Below the pieces are notes generated by a model that ran no database searches, had not been told where the DNA came from, and worked only from the letters and a program-made list of their open reading frames with translations. DNA of 44,227 nucleotides, taken from the NCBI RefSeq assembly GCF_015207735.1, contig NZ_JADEWG010000045.1, positions 1 through 44,227 of the forward strand, in the 5' to 3' direction. A program made the position numbers and the translations under genes. Below, in pieces: positions 1 to 8,800 of this stretch (the first letter of the stretch is position 1; each line of letters begins with the position of its first letter). Source of the DNA: [Phormidium] sp. LEGE 05292. GTDB lineage: Bacteria; Cyanobacteriota; Cyanobacteriia; Cyanobacteriales; Aerosakkonemataceae.

Positions 1-104
1 GATGGGGAGATGGGGAGATGGGGGAAACTCAAAACTCAAAACTCAAAACTCAAAACTTTGTTAATTCCTAACTCAAAACTCAAAACTCAAAACTTTTATT
101 TCTA
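1..104. repeat. Short tandem repeats upstream of panB
   Basis: The window opens with copies of a GATGGGGA-type octamer (about 1-24). Two blocks of the heptamer AACTCAA follow (about 26-58 and 70-95) and reach almost to the panB start codon. Such short repeats are common between genes in filamentous cyanobacteria. No promoter could be separated from the repeats. Confidence 0.8.
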
Positions 105-878
105 ATGGCAGTCACAGTTCAGCAATTAATTCAATATAAACAGCAAGGTCGTTCAATTATAACGCTCACAGCTTGGGACTATGCGATCGCTCAATTGTTG
201 GATTTAGCTGGGGTAGATATGATTTTAGTTGGTGATTCTTTGGCAATGGTGGCATTAGGTTATGAAACGACATTGCCAATTACTCTTGAAGAAATGATTC
301 ATCATGCTAAAGCGGTTCGTCGGGGTGTAAAACAAGCTTTGGTAGTTTGCGATTTGCCATTTTTAAGTTATCAAGAAAGTCCGCAACAAGCGATGCGATC
401 GGCTGGAAGAATTCTGAAGGAAACGGGAGTGCAAGCGGTAAAATTGGAGGGAGGATATCCTGCGATCGCGCAAACGGTATCCTACTTAGTTGAAGCAGGA
501 ATTCCTGTGTTAGGCCATGTTGGTTTAACACCGCAGTCCGTACATAAATTAGGATACCGAAAACAAGGGAAAAGTGCCGAAGAAGGAGAGCGAATTTTTC
601 AGGAAGCGATCGCCTTAGAAGCAGCAGGAGCTTTTGCTATAGTATTAGAGCATATTCCGGGAGAATTAGCATTAAGAATTACCGAAAAACTTTCTATTCC
701 TACCATTGGAATTGGCGCAGGCGTTCACTGTGATGGACAAGTTTTAGTCACTGCGGATATGTTGGGAATGACTCTCAAACAACCACCTTTTGCCAAAGCT
801 TATGTAAATTTGCAAGAAATAATTTCTCAAGCAGTACAAAATTATAGCAACGAAGTCAGAGAGCGAAAATTTCCTTGA
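105..878 (+). CDS. panB: 3-methyl-2-oxobutanoate hydroxymethyltransferase (ketopantoate hydroxymethyltransferase)
   Basis: PanB transfers a one-carbon unit from 5,10-methylene-THF to 2-oxoisovalerate, giving ketopantoate. This is the first committed step of pantothenate and CoA synthesis, in the cytoplasm. The 257-residue protein has the usual family length and runs through the whole TIM barrel. Visible signatures are LVGDS (residues 41-45) and VCDLPF (81-86), which carry the Mg-binding aspartates of the family, then VKLEGG and a C-terminal IGIGAG loop. The ATG at 105 follows repeat-rich DNA and has no strong Shine-Dalgarno. It appears monocistronic: the next gene is 560 bp away behind a repeat array. 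Identification is secure. Confidence 0.96.
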   Translation: MAVTVQQLIQYKQQGRSIITLTAWDYAIAQLLDLAGVDMILVGDSLAMVALGYETTLPITLEEMIHHAKAVRRGVKQALVVCDLPFLSYQESPQQAMRSAGRILKETGVQAVKLEGGYPAIAQTVSYLVEAGIPVLGHVGLTPQSVHKLGYRKQGKSAEEGERIFQEAIALEAAGAFAIVLEHIPGELALRITEKLSIPTIGIGAGVHCDGQVLVTADMLGMTLKQPPFAKAYVNLQEIISQAVQNYSNEVRERKFP

Positions 879-935
879 AGTTTGACAAATGTGTTGGCAA
901 AACTTTAATAATAAACCTAGATTAATTGTAAGTCT

Positions 936-1331
936 GTTGTAACGACTTCAGTCGTTTCCTTCCCAAAGTGAAGGAATGAAGTCCTCACAACGAACCATGT
1001 TTGTTGTAACGACTTCAGTCGTTTCCTTCCCAAAGTGAAGGACTAAAGTCCTCACAACGAACCATGTTTGTTGTAACGACTTCAGTCGTTTCCTTCCCAA
1101 AGTGAAGGACTAAAGTCCTCACAACGAACCATGTTTGTTGTAACGACTTCAGTCGTTTCCTTCCCAAAGTGAAGGACTAAAGTCCTCACAACGAACCATG
1201 TTTGTTGTAACGACTTCAGTCGTTTCCTTCCCAAAGTGAAGGACTAAAGTCCTCACAACGAACCATGTTTGTTGTAACGACTTCAGTCGTTTCCTTCTCA
1301 AAGTGAAGGACTAAAGTCCTCACAACGAACC
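936..1331. repeat. Six-copy 67-bp tandem array of cloverleaf-like units (array A)
   Basis: Copies start at 936, 1003, 1070, 1137, 1204 and 1271, an exact 67-bp period, and the last copy is cut short near 1331. Each unit is bounded by GTTGT and ACAAC, which can pair. Between them lie ACGACT-TC-AGTCGT (perfect 6-bp hairpin) and AGGACT-AA-AGTCCT (perfect 6-bp hairpin), joined by a linker in which CCTTC can pair with GAAGG. Copy 1 has a degenerate second arm (AGGAAT). The array lies between panB and clpP. No protein-coding role is evident. A related array lies at 40918-41167. Confidence 0.95.
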
Positions 1332-1441
1332 TATCACCAGTCCCTAGAGCGCCAGTCCCTCTTTCGGTTATCCACACAGAGCGCGTTACCCAACAAACCG
1401 ATAAAATCAAATTAAGAAAATTAACAAGAAAGCAGGCTCAG
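1332..1441. other. clpP upstream region
   Basis: This is about 110 bp of AT-rich sequence between the last repeat copy and the clpP ATG. The clpP promoter is probably here or within the repeat array. I could not fix a convincing -35/-10 pair. A weak purine stretch (AAGAAAGCAGG) precedes the ATG. Confidence 0.4.
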
Positions 1442-2044
1442 ATGATTCCTACCGTTATTGAACAGTCTGGTCGTGGTGAACGCGCCTTTGATATTTACTC
1501 CCGACTCTTGCGGGAGAGAATCATCTTCTTAGGTAAACAAATTGACTCAGACTTGGCTAACCTAATTGTGGCTCAGTTGCTTTATTTAGACTCCGACGAC
1601 CCGGAAAAACCTGTCTACATTTATATAAATTCTCCGGGTGGTTCGGTAACGGCAGGCATGGGTATTTACGATACCATGAAGCAAATCCGTCCAGAAGTCT
1701 ACACTGTTTGTACTGGATTGGCTGCCAGTATGGGTGCATTTTTGCTGAGTGCTGGTACTAAAGGAAAGCGGATGAGTTTACCTCATTCTCGGATTATGAT
1801 TCACCAACCTTTAGGTGGCGCACAAGGTCAAGCAACTGATATTGAAATTCAGGCCAAGGAAATTTTATACCACAAACGTCGCTTGAATGAAATGTTAGCA
1901 GAGCACACAGGTCAGCCTTTAGAGCGTATTGAAGTAGACACAGAAAGAGACTTCTTTATGTCAGCACATGAAGCTCAAGAATATGGTTTGATTGACCAAG
2001 TGATCGATCGCACTGCTGCTGGTAGCAAGCCTGTAGCTGTTTAG
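1442..2044 (+). CDS. clpP: ATP-dependent Clp protease proteolytic subunit
   Basis: ClpP is the serine peptidase core of Clp proteases. It forms heptameric rings that degrade proteins fed in by ClpC or ClpX. The 200 residues match the family length. The catalytic triad is visible: Ser96 in [10 protein letters not shown], His121 in [10 protein letters not shown], and Asp170 in DTERDFF. This is therefore an active ClpP and not a ClpR pseudo-subunit. Cyanobacteria carry several ClpP paralogues. No clpX or clpR neighbour is present, so this is one of the solitary copies and I do not assign a paralogue number. An imperfect hairpin lies just downstream. Confidence 0.96.
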   Translation: MIPTVIEQSGRGERAFDIYSRLLRERIIFLGKQIDSDLANLIVAQLLYLDSDDPEKPVYIYINSPGGSVTAGMGIYDTMKQIRPEVYTVCTGLAASMGAFLLSAGTKGKRMSLPHSRIMIHQPLGGAQGQATDIEIQAKEILYHKRRLNEMLAEHTGQPLERIEVDTERDFFMSAHEAQEYGLIDQVIDRTAAGSKPVAV

Positions 2045-2072
2045 TTTTAATACAATGTCTAATCCTTGATGT

Positions 2073-2132
2073 GGCTTTAACCACCACCAAAATTTTTAAT
2101 TTGGTTGTTGCCAATTGGTGGGGGTTGAAGCC
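2073..2132. terminator. Stem-loop between convergent clpP and the minus-strand gene
   Basis: An 18-nt left arm (2073-2090) pairs with a right arm (2115-2132), with one mismatch and one G-U position. It lies between the clpP stop and the stop of the convergent gene at 2161. There is no strong T-tract, so a bidirectional terminator role is inferred from position. Confidence 0.5.
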
Positions 2133-2160
2133 TCTATCTATATTTACCTTTCTGCCTTCT

Positions 2161-3009
2161 TCAAATGGGGTTGGGTTGAGCTTCTAGGTATTCTAGAAAA
2201 TCTTCCAACTCTTGTGGTTCGAGGTCGTTACGAGTTTTTTTACCGTAGGTACGTAACAGATGATCGCTTCCTTGTTTTTTCGTCCAACCTAAGCGTTTAA
2301 TTTGAACGTTGGTACGAGCAATTAAATCAGAGAAATCATCGGGACTGTTATCTTCAATTATTTCGGTAGATTGACTGCTGATTTGATGCTCGAATTCTGG
2401 GGGTGATGCGATCGCCATTTCTGGCTCGTGACGACGGGAAGCAATTGGTGTTACTTTACTAAACGTAACAGGTGGTTCGCTTTCATCAGCAAAAGAATTT
2501 AGTGGCGTTAGCTTGGGCGTTTCCACAAAGCGATTTGCTTTGCGCTCTGAGAATGAGGAATCGGACTTTTCTTGTGTATCTTCTGTAACTTCCAGATGAG
2601 ATTTTGCCGGATTAGTTGTTACTTTATCAATTGAAAAAGTGGTTCTTTCCGGCAATGATGAGTCTAAATGGCCTTGATTTGACCAAGTAGGATCTGTAAT
2701 AGCTTGTCCGACATGGGGAGTTTCCGGTTTTTCTGAAGAAAAAAGAGAAGGTTTGGAATATTCAGGAGAAACCGGACGTTCTGTTGTTTCAGTATGTCCC
2801 CAAGACAAATGAATTCCCATGAGTTCCAGCGCTCGAATTCTGGCTTGGTCTTCGGCTAATTCAATAGAATCAGCAATTGCCATCCCAGTTGCTTTAGTGA
2901 CACCATCAATTTGAACTAAGGCACGAACGACAAATTTGCCGTTATAAATTGTTAATAATTCTGAAATCAGACTGCCTGTGGGATAACGAACACGAAATTG
3001 TGCAAACAT
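2161..3009 (-). CDS. Unrecognised cyanobacterial protein with conserved ends and a disordered middle
   Basis: The 282-residue protein has an ordered N-terminal region (about 1-72), including GKFVVRALVQIDGVTKATGM and an acidic helix-like segment ending in a Leu-Met-Gly motif. The middle (about 73-225) is Ser/Glu/Pro-rich and looks unstructured. The ordered C-terminal tail (about 226-282) contains a Trp-Thr-Lys-Lys stretch and the helix-rich EPQELEDFLEYL. No signal peptide, membrane segment or catalytic motif is visible. The layout resembles a DNA- or RNA-binding adaptor with a linker, but that is inference from shape only. It converges on clpP. I do not recognise a function. Confidence 0.8.
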   Translation of the reverse strand: MFAQFRVRYPTGSLISELLTIYNGKFVVRALVQIDGVTKATGMAIADSIELAEDQARIRALELMGIHLSWGHTETTERPVSPEYSKPSLFSSEKPETPHVGQAITDPTWSNQGHLDSSLPERTTFSIDKVTTNPAKSHLEVTEDTQEKSDSSFSERKANRFVETPKLTPLNSFADESEPPVTFSKVTPIASRRHEPEMAIASPPEFEHQISSQSTEIIEDNSPDDFSDLIARTNVQIKRLGWTKKQGSDHLLRTYGKKTRNDLEPQELEDFLEYLEAQPNPI

Positions 3010-3362
3010 AGTTGTTAATATCCTGCTTCAAACATTGAGCATAGCTATTTTCTTCACGACCGCTCTAAACCTACAATAGTGAAAGGATTGTTTATCCGCA
3101 CGCTATCAAACCGACACGCTTAATTGTTGAAGCACCGACCGTGCTTTACCGCTAACACGCTACTAATCGCGATTGCGCGTCAAGCAGCGCAAAGCGATCG
3201 CCAATTAGAAGCAGATTCAAGGCTCTGCACTGGGTCTAGAGGCGATTGATCACCGGAAAAAACTCGCGTGTAACAGCGTAAAGGTGGCTCAAAGCATGGA
3301 AATCGGGCGCACCAGCAACGCGATAGAACATACAGAGGGATGCCCTTGGTGAGATCACATAC
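3010..3362. other. Gene-poor stretch
   Basis: This 350-bp stretch lies upstream of the minus-strand gene ending at 3009. It contains a GC-richer patch near 3110-3200 with a HIP1 site and CGCGATTGCGCG-like sequence. The open frames across it have poor composition (Cys/Arg-rich translation) and look accidental. It should hold the promoter of the gene at 2161-3009. Confidence 0.4.
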
Positions 3363-3530
3363 ATGAGTAAAGCATCTTGGGGTCAAATTTGGGAACAGCT
3401 TTTCGGACTTTTCCCATTAAATGACATCATCTCACTATCAGTATGTACTGCATCTACCCTTCCTTTGTATCTGGCAAAGAGATGGCCTAAGTTTAGCGCA
3501 ATTCTCTTAAGATTGGGGTTTAGTGTTTAA
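3363..3530 (+). CDS. Possible small protein of 55 residues
   Basis: An ATG at 3363 opens a 55-codon frame ending at TAA 3528-3530. The product starts MSKASWGQIWEQLFGLFPLN. It has an amphipathic N-terminal segment, a central hydrophobic stretch that might span a membrane, and a basic end (KRW..LLRLG). A GGTGAG lies about 10 bases upstream and could be a weak ribosome-binding site. The Trp-, Leu- and Phe-rich composition looks more protein-like than the other frames nearby, but I know no family for it. It could be chance. Confidence 0.3.
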   Translation: MSKASWGQIWEQLFGLFPLNDIISLSVCTASTLPLYLAKRWPKFSAILLRLGFSV

Positions 3531-3683
3531 CAATTTTGGATTGAGAAATTATCTGATTTTCGATTTGACTGAGCAATTGTAAATAATCTAAAGTCGGCAA
3601 TTTAAAATCTAGAATTGATTAAGCGTGGAGTGATAGTGAGGCGAAAACACGAATAAATTGAGACGCTAAGGACTAGTCGCTAC

Positions 3684-6026
3684 ATGGAATTTTCAATCGC
3701 TACATTACTTTCTAATTTTCCCGATGAAAAATTGGTAGCTGCCAAAGTGTTGGAGAAAAAACTGGGTTGTACTGATGAACCTAGTTTACGTAGACTACAA
3801 ATTGTCTTGGATGCCCTAGAAAAAGTTGGTATTTTAGTCAAGGAACGAGGCAAGTATCGACGAGTTTTTGAACCGGGAATAGTAGAAGCAAAACTCCGCT
3901 GTTCTAGCAAAGGCTTTTGTTTCGCGATTCAAAATGTTGAAGGGGCAGCTGATATTTACGTGCGAGAAAGTCATCTGAGTACGGCTTGGAATGGCGATCG
4001 CGTTTTGGTAAAAATTACCAAAGAAGGCAACCGCAGGCGGAGTCCCGAAGGGGAAGTCAAATTAATTTTAGAACGTGCCAATCCCAGCGTGTTAGCTAGG
4101 ATAAAACAAGGCATGGATAATACGGGAAAAGTAATTTACAAAGCTGTTCCTTTAGACGATCGCTTATTGTTTGAACTGGATTTAGTCACCAATGGTGATG
4201 ATTTAAGTGCAGCGATCGATCATCTAGTACACGCAGAAATTGTTCGCTATCCTTTAGCATCTTACCCTCCCCTTGGTCGAGTCGCCCAAGTCCTTGGTAG
4301 TGATGCTGAAGCAGCTGCCGATATTGATATCGTATGTTGTAAACACGACCTGCCCCGGAAATTTTCTGCAACGGTACTCTCATCACTGGAAAAATTTTCC
4401 CACAAAGTTACCAAAACAACATTAAAAAATCGCCTTGATTTACGTCATTTAATTACTTTAACTGTAGTTCCAGCAGCAGGCGGTTATATTGACCCAAAAA
4501 CTTTACTGGTAGAACAAGCTTTTACCTTGGAAAAAATTGAGGGTGATTTATGGCGAGTAGGGATTCACATTGCCGATATCGCCAATTATGTACCATCTGA
4601 TTCTCCTCTGGATCGAGAAGCAAAAAGACGTGGTAGATCGGTGCATTTAGGTGATACAGTATTGCCGATGTTGCCTGAACCTTTGCTGGCTCATTGTTCC
4701 CTATTACCAGGACAAAATCATTTAGCTATTTCGGTGTTACTCTCTTTATCTAGTGACGGCGCAGTGGTGGAATTTGAGATTCAAAGGTCTGTAATTCAAG
4801 TAGACTTTCAATTAACTGAATCTCAGGCACAGGATATTCTCTTGCGTCATCATACAAATTTAGATTTGCAGCAAGCTGACTTAGAAGAATTGTCTCCGGT
4901 TTTTGCTACTCTCGATCAACTATTTGTCTTGAGTCAAAGCATTAAAGAAAAACGACTGGAGAGGGGAAGTTTTGAATTAAATTTGCCTTATGAAGGAAAC
5001 CAATTTAATGATGAGGGAATAGCTGAAGCTGCGATCGCTCTACCGAATCACCCGGCTCAATCAATGGTCAGGGAATTAATGATTTTAGTTAATCAAAAGC
5101 TAGGGAGTCATTTAGTAGCTTTGGGTGTACCTAGTATTTACCGAGTGCAAGCAGCACCCGATCCAGATGATGCAGTTGAATTGCATAAGTTGGCAAGTAA
5201 TTTGGAAATAGATTTGCAACTAGAAAATGAAGATGTTGTCACACCTTTTGATTTCCAAAAATATATTGAGGATTTTTCTCAATCTAAAGCCGAAAAGGTG
5301 TTGAACTCTTTGTTGCAATCAACTTTAAGACCATCTGTTTACAGCACTACTTCTGGTTCTCATTTTAGTTTGGCCTTGTCAGGTGGCTATACTCATTTTG
5401 TTTCTCCAGCAAGACGTTATGCAGATTTAACAGTGCAAAAAATACTTATGTTAGTATTTGATGAAGGACGCGATCGCCGCAGTACTCGCGTTAAAGAAAA
5501 AGTGGATTTACATCATAGTTCTTGTCACGGACAAATTAATTGGAATGTTTTGCCACCCAATGTTCAACAAGAATTAGAAGAGCAATTGGCATCATTAATT
5601 GTGCCACTAAATGAACGAGAAAAAGAGGTACAAGAAGCAGAAACAGATTTAGCAGGGTTGAAAAAAGCCGAACTGATGAAAGAACGCACAGGAGAAATTT
5701 TCCAAGGCGTAATTACAGGCGTTCAATCTTATGGTTTCTTTGTGGAAATGGAAGTATCAGTGGGTAATGGTACGCTTTTTTATCCCGAAGGTTTGGTTCA
5801 TGTATCATCATTAAAAGATGATTGGTATGAGTACCGCTCTCGGCAAGAAGCACTAGTGGGACGCAAAAACCGCAAGCAATATCGGTTAGGCGATCGCGTA
5901 GAAGTGCAAGTAAAAAGTGTAGACTATTACCGTCAGCAGATAGATTTAGTAACTGTCGGCAGTGAGATTAATCTTGATGATGTTGACCGAGATGATTATC
6001 CATTTCCCAGTTTTGATGATGAGTAA
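3684..6026 (+). CDS. RNase II/R-family (RNB) protein, Zam-like, with altered catalytic cluster
   Basis: The 780-residue protein has the layout of RNB-family 3'-5' exoribonucleases. It has an N-terminal winged-helix-like region (about 1-65), cold-shock-like OB domains (about 70-240), an RNB domain (about 248-600) and a C-terminal S1 domain (about 668-760, GEIFQGVITGVQSYGFFVEM). RNB landmarks include HIADIANYV (295-303), VLPMLPE and the C-terminal FVSPARRYADL. The family's acidic cluster, normally TID...DFDDA just before the HIAD strand, is not recognisable. Residues 259-280 read LTVVPAAGGYIDPKTLL and on. The length matches the cyanobacterial Zam protein (acetazolamide resistance; about 780 residues) better than the shorter RNase II/R paralogue. 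It may bind RNA without cutting it. Confidence 0.88.
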   Translation: MEFSIATLLSNFPDEKLVAAKVLEKKLGCTDEPSLRRLQIVLDALEKVGILVKERGKYRRVFEPGIVEAKLRCSSKGFCFAIQNVEGAADIYVRESHLSTAWNGDRVLVKITKEGNRRRSPEGEVKLILERANPSVLARIKQGMDNTGKVIYKAVPLDDRLLFELDLVTNGDDLSAAIDHLVHAEIVRYPLASYPPLGRVAQVLGSDAEAAADIDIVCCKHDLPRKFSATVLSSLEKFSHKVTKTTLKNRLDLRHLITLTVVPAAGGYIDPKTLLVEQAFTLEKIEGDLWRVGIHIADIANYVPSDSPLDREAKRRGRSVHLGDTVLPMLPEPLLAHCSLLPGQNHLAISVLLSLSSDGAVVEFEIQRSVIQVDFQLTESQAQDILLRHHTNLDLQQADLEELSPVFATLDQLFVLSQSIKEKRLERGSFELNLPYEGNQFNDEGIAEAAIALPNHPAQSMVRELMILVNQKLGSHLVALGVPSIYRVQAAPDPDDAVELHKLASNLEIDLQLENEDVVTPFDFQKYIEDFSQSKAEKVLNSLLQSTLRPSVYSTTSGSHFSLALSGGYTHFVSPARRYADLTVQKILMLVFDEGRDRRSTRVKEKVDLHHSSCHGQINWNVLPPNVQQELEEQLASLIVPLNEREKEVQEAETDLAGLKKAELMKERTGEIFQGVITGVQSYGFFVEMEVSVGNGTLFYPEGLVHVSSLKDDWYEYRSRQEALVGRKNRKQYRLGDRVEVQVKSVDYYRQQIDLVTVGSEINLDDVDRDDYPFPSFDDE

Positions 6027-6044
6027 GTTTAGTAGTCATCAGTC

Positions 6045-6200
6045 AACCAATTTTAGATTTTAGATTTGGGATTTTTGATTCACTCTATCCATTTTTGGGA
6101 TAAAGCTTAAGGATTCAAGATTTTAGATTGATTCCGCCCAGTCTTAGGTGGGGACTAAAGCAATATAAAATCGAAAATCTAAAATCTAAAATCTAAAATT
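6045..6200. repeat. Inverted pair of TTTTAGA-type short repeats
   Basis: Copies of the TTTTAGA heptamer near 6050-6070 face the reverse complement (TCTAAAA copies) near 6172-6198, so the two blocks can pair over about 100 bp. The structure lies directly after the RNB gene and may end its transcript. The same heptamer family recurs at 18836-18891 and 32500-32540. Confidence 0.6.
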
Positions 6201-6258
6201 CCCAGTAGTCAAGAGATTAACCAATAACAAATAACCAGTGACAAATAATAAATGACTA

Positions 6259-6912
6259 ATGACGAAACCTTTAATTTTGGGAATTTCTGGGGCATCAGGC
6301 TTAATTTATGCTGTCCGGGCTTTAAAATTTTTGCTTGAAGCTGATTTGAGCGTCGAACTAGTAGCATCTAAATCTACTTACATGGTTTGGCAGGCAGAAC
6401 AAAACATCCGGCTCCCTGGCGAACCAGCACAACAAGAACAATTTTGGCGCGAACAAGCAGGAGTATCAACTCAAGGAAAATTACGTTGTCACCCTTGGGG
6501 CGATGTGGGCGCAAATATTGCCAGCGGTTCTTACCGCACTCTGGGAATGATTATCATGCCCTGTAGCATGAGTACAGTAGCAAAGTTAGCAACAGGTTTA
6601 AGTTCCGACCTTTTGGAACGAGCAGCAGATGTCCAACTCAAAGAAGGTCGTAAACTGGTATTAGTTCCCCGTGAAACTCCTTTTAGCTTAATTCACCTGC
6701 GTAACCTAACCAGTTTAGCGGAAGCAGGAGCCAGAATTGTTCCAGCTATTCCCGCTTGGTATCACAATCCCCAAACTATTGAAGATTTGGTAGATTTTGT
6801 AGTAGCCCGTGCTTTAGATCAATTAGATATTGATTGTGTTCCTTTGGAGCGTTGGCAGGGAGCGAGGGGACAAGGGGACAAGGGGATAAGGGGACAAGGG
6901 GAAGTTTATTAA
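6259..6912 (+). CDS. ubiX: Flavin prenyltransferase UbiX
   Basis: UbiX prenylates FMN with dimethylallyl phosphate to make the cofactor of UbiD decarboxylases, used in quinone synthesis. The flavoprotein fold is evident from GISGASGLIYAVRAL (residues 8-22), the MPCSMSTVAKLATG segment (about 100-113), and the VPRETPFSLIHLRNL signature (about 136-150). The core ends near ...VPLERW (about residue 199), the usual family end. The last 18 residues, QGARGQGDKGIRGQGEVY, are encoded by a short tandem repeat that runs into the gene, so this tail is probably not functional. The start is the ATG at 6259, in repeat-rich DNA. Confidence 0.93.
   Translation: MTKPLILGISGASGLIYAVRALKFLLEADLSVELVASKSTYMVWQAEQNIRLPGEPAQQEQFWREQAGVSTQGKLRCHPWGDVGANIASGSYRTLGMIIMPCSMSTVAKLATGLSSDLLERAADVQLKEGRKLVLVPRETPFSLIHLRNLTSLAEAGARIVPAIPAWYHNPQTIEDLVDFVVARALDQLDIDCVPLERWQGARGQGDKGIRGQGEVY
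6866..6902. repeat. GGGGACAA octamer repeat inside the 3' end of ubiX
   Basis: Four full octamers (6866, 6874, 6882 with T for C, 6890) and a partial fifth run to 6902. They encode the Gly/Gln/Lys-rich tail of UbiX. The repeat lies downstream of the conserved domain. Confidence 0.85.
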
Positions 6913-7044
6913 CTCAAAACTTAACCAGGATTTATTGATTTACATGATAATCAGGATTAATCAAGAAATCTGGTAAATCTGTAAATCCAGGTCAAACTTT
7001 CTTCCTAACTCAAAACTCAGAACTCAAAACTAAAAACTTAAAAA

Positions 7045-7791
7045 ATGGCTGTTCGCATCGTACTACTACTAATGGCTCTCGGAGGGTTGACAGTATTTGC
7101 CCTCCAGAATTCTATATCTCTGAGGCTGGTATTTTTGGGGATAAAAACCCAGGCGCTACCCTTGGGATTTTGGATATTAGCGGCGGTTGTAGCGGGAGTA
7201 CTGACAGCTTTAGTTGTAGCTTGGTTGTTAGAAATAATTAATTCTTGGGGCAATGCTAAATTACTATCTCGAATTCGCCAGTTAGAGGCAGAAAAAGGTA
7301 GTTATCAAGGGCAAAGTCGAGAATCTGCTGCTTCAACATCTAATAGTTATTCTTATTCGGCGGCGAGTAGTTATGCCAGTGCTGCTAACACTTCTCCAAC
7401 GGATTCTCGGAGTAATGAAGAGTGGGAAGAAGAGGATGAGGAAGAAGATTCTAATTATGATAGCTCTGATTCTAATGTGGCGAGTGATGTGAGCGATCGC
7501 AATTACGAAGCCAAACAAGAACCAACAACTAGTTATCGTTCCGGTTCAGTTTATTCTTATGGCTACAAAAATCCTAGCGATTCCGCAGTAGGGAGAACAG
7601 AATCAGTTTATGATGCAGAATATCGGGTAATTACTCCACCTTATCGTCCTTTAGATACAGAGGAAGAAGATAAAACCCCTGAACCTTCATCAACTAATCA
7701 ACAGAACAATGATGATGACGAAGATTGGGGTTTTGATGATGACGAAGATTGGGATTTTGATGACAAAGATAAAAATCCTCGATCCCGATAA
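7045..7791 (+). CDS. LapA-domain membrane protein with long acidic tail
   Basis: The 248-residue protein begins with two hydrophobic helices (about 4-24 and 38-65) joined by a short loop containing NSISLRLVFLG, the pattern of the LapA (lipopolysaccharide assembly protein A) domain. A short coiled-coil-like RIRQLEAEKG segment follows. The rest (about 90-248) is Ser/Tyr/Asn-rich and then strongly acidic, ending in repeated DDDEDW blocks and a basic KNPRSR terminus. It looks unstructured and probably cytoplasmic. The gene follows ubiX by 130 bp on the same strand. The fold call rests on the first 85 residues; the role in cyanobacteria is unknown. Confidence 0.8.
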   Translation: MAVRIVLLLMALGGLTVFALQNSISLRLVFLGIKTQALPLGFWILAAVVAGVLTALVVAWLLEIINSWGNAKLLSRIRQLEAEKGSYQGQSRESAASTSNSYSYSAASSYASAANTSPTDSRSNEEWEEEDEEEDSNYDSSDSNVASDVSDRNYEAKQEPTTSYRSGSVYSYGYKNPSDSAVGRTESVYDAEYRVITPPYRPLDTEEEDKTPEPSSTNQQNNDDDEDWGFDDDEDWDFDDKDKNPRSR

Positions 7792-7875
7792 TAAGTTAAA
7801 AAATCATTTAGTTGTTGCTATTTGAACTGTATATTTTGAAGTAATGATTCATCTTTTTAAATTGTTAAATAGCTT

Positions 7876-8730
7876 ATGACTAGCCCAACTGCAACCTTGC
7901 TGATTTCTTGTCCCGATCAAAAGGGATTGGTAGCTAAATTTGCTAACTTTATCTACTCCAATGGTGGCAATATTATCCATGCCGATCAGCATACAGATTT
8001 TGCAGCAGGGCTATTTTTAACGAGGATTGAATGGCAATTAGCAGGATTCAATTTACCCAGGGAAATAATTGGAGCAGCATTTAATGCGATCGCCACACCC
8101 TTACAAGCTAGCTGGCAATTACATTTCTCTGATACAGTTCCCAGAATTGCCATTTGGGTAAGTCGGCAAGACCATTGTTTATATGATTTAATTTGGCGAC
8201 ATAAAGCTAAAGAATTTCCCGCCGAAATTACTTTAATTATTAGTAATCACCCTGACTTACAGGAAATAGCCGACCAATTTGGCATTGATTATCATCATAT
8301 CCCAATTAATAAAGATAACAAAATTGAGCAAGAAACAGAACAATTAGAATTATTGCAAAAATATCAAATAGATTTGGTTGTTCTAGCCAAATATATGCAA
8401 ATTCTCAGCCAGGATTTTGTCAGCAAATTCCCTAAAATTATTAACATTCATCACTCATTTTTACCTGCATTTGTTGGCGCAAATCCTTATCATCAAGCTT
8501 ACCAAAGAGGCGTAAAAATTATCGGTGCTACTGCTCATTATGTCACCGCAGATTTAGATGCAGGGCCAATTATTGAACAGGATGTAGTAAAAGTTAGTCA
8601 CCGAGATGATGTTAATGATTTAATTCGTAAAGGTAAAGATTTAGAAAGAGTAGTTTTAGCGAGAGCAGTTCGATCTCATTTACAAAACCGTGTATTAGTT
8701 TACGGCAACAGAACAGTAGTTTTTGAATAA
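7876..8730 (+). CDS. purU: Formyltetrahydrofolate deformylase
   Basis: PurU hydrolyses 10-formyl-THF to formate and THF, balancing the one-carbon pool and supplying formate for purine synthesis. The 284 residues comprise an N-terminal ACT domain (about 5-85, starting LLISCPDQKGLVAKF) and a C-terminal formyl-transferase-type hydrolase domain (about 88-284). The catalytic Asn-x-His is N190-I-H192 in INIHHSFLP and the catalytic Asp is D228 in TADLDAGP. The protein is full length. It begins 84 bp after the LapA gene on the same strand but seems functionally unrelated to it. Confidence 0.96.
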   Translation: MTSPTATLLISCPDQKGLVAKFANFIYSNGGNIIHADQHTDFAAGLFLTRIEWQLAGFNLPREIIGAAFNAIATPLQASWQLHFSDTVPRIAIWVSRQDHCLYDLIWRHKAKEFPAEITLIISNHPDLQEIADQFGIDYHHIPINKDNKIEQETEQLELLQKYQIDLVVLAKYMQILSQDFVSKFPKIINIHHSFLPAFVGANPYHQAYQRGVKIIGATAHYVTADLDAGPIIEQDVVKVSHRDDVNDLIRKGKDLERVVLARAVRSHLQNRVLVYGNRTVVFE

Positions 8731-8745
8731 AAAAATAATACGTAG

Positions 8746-8793
8746 GGTGCGTATAGCCTGCGGCATTTAAGAAAAGCGACAGCGTAACGCACC
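8746..8793. repeat. GGTGCGT/ACGCACC inverted repeat
   Basis: GGTGCGT at 8746-8752 pairs with ACGCACC at 8787-8793. The element lies between the purU stop and the stop of the convergent ABA4-like gene. The same arms recur at 33292-33318, so this is a dispersed palindromic element. It may also act as a terminator. Confidence 0.65.
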
Positions 8794-8800
8794 ATAAAGT

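Noticed and set aside
936-1331. CRISPR array
   Set aside because: Units are identical tandem copies without unique spacers, and no cas gene is in the window.
3180-3386. Minus-strand frame of 68 codons
   Set aside because: Cys/Arg/Pro-rich translation with no motif and no ribosome-binding site; looks accidental.
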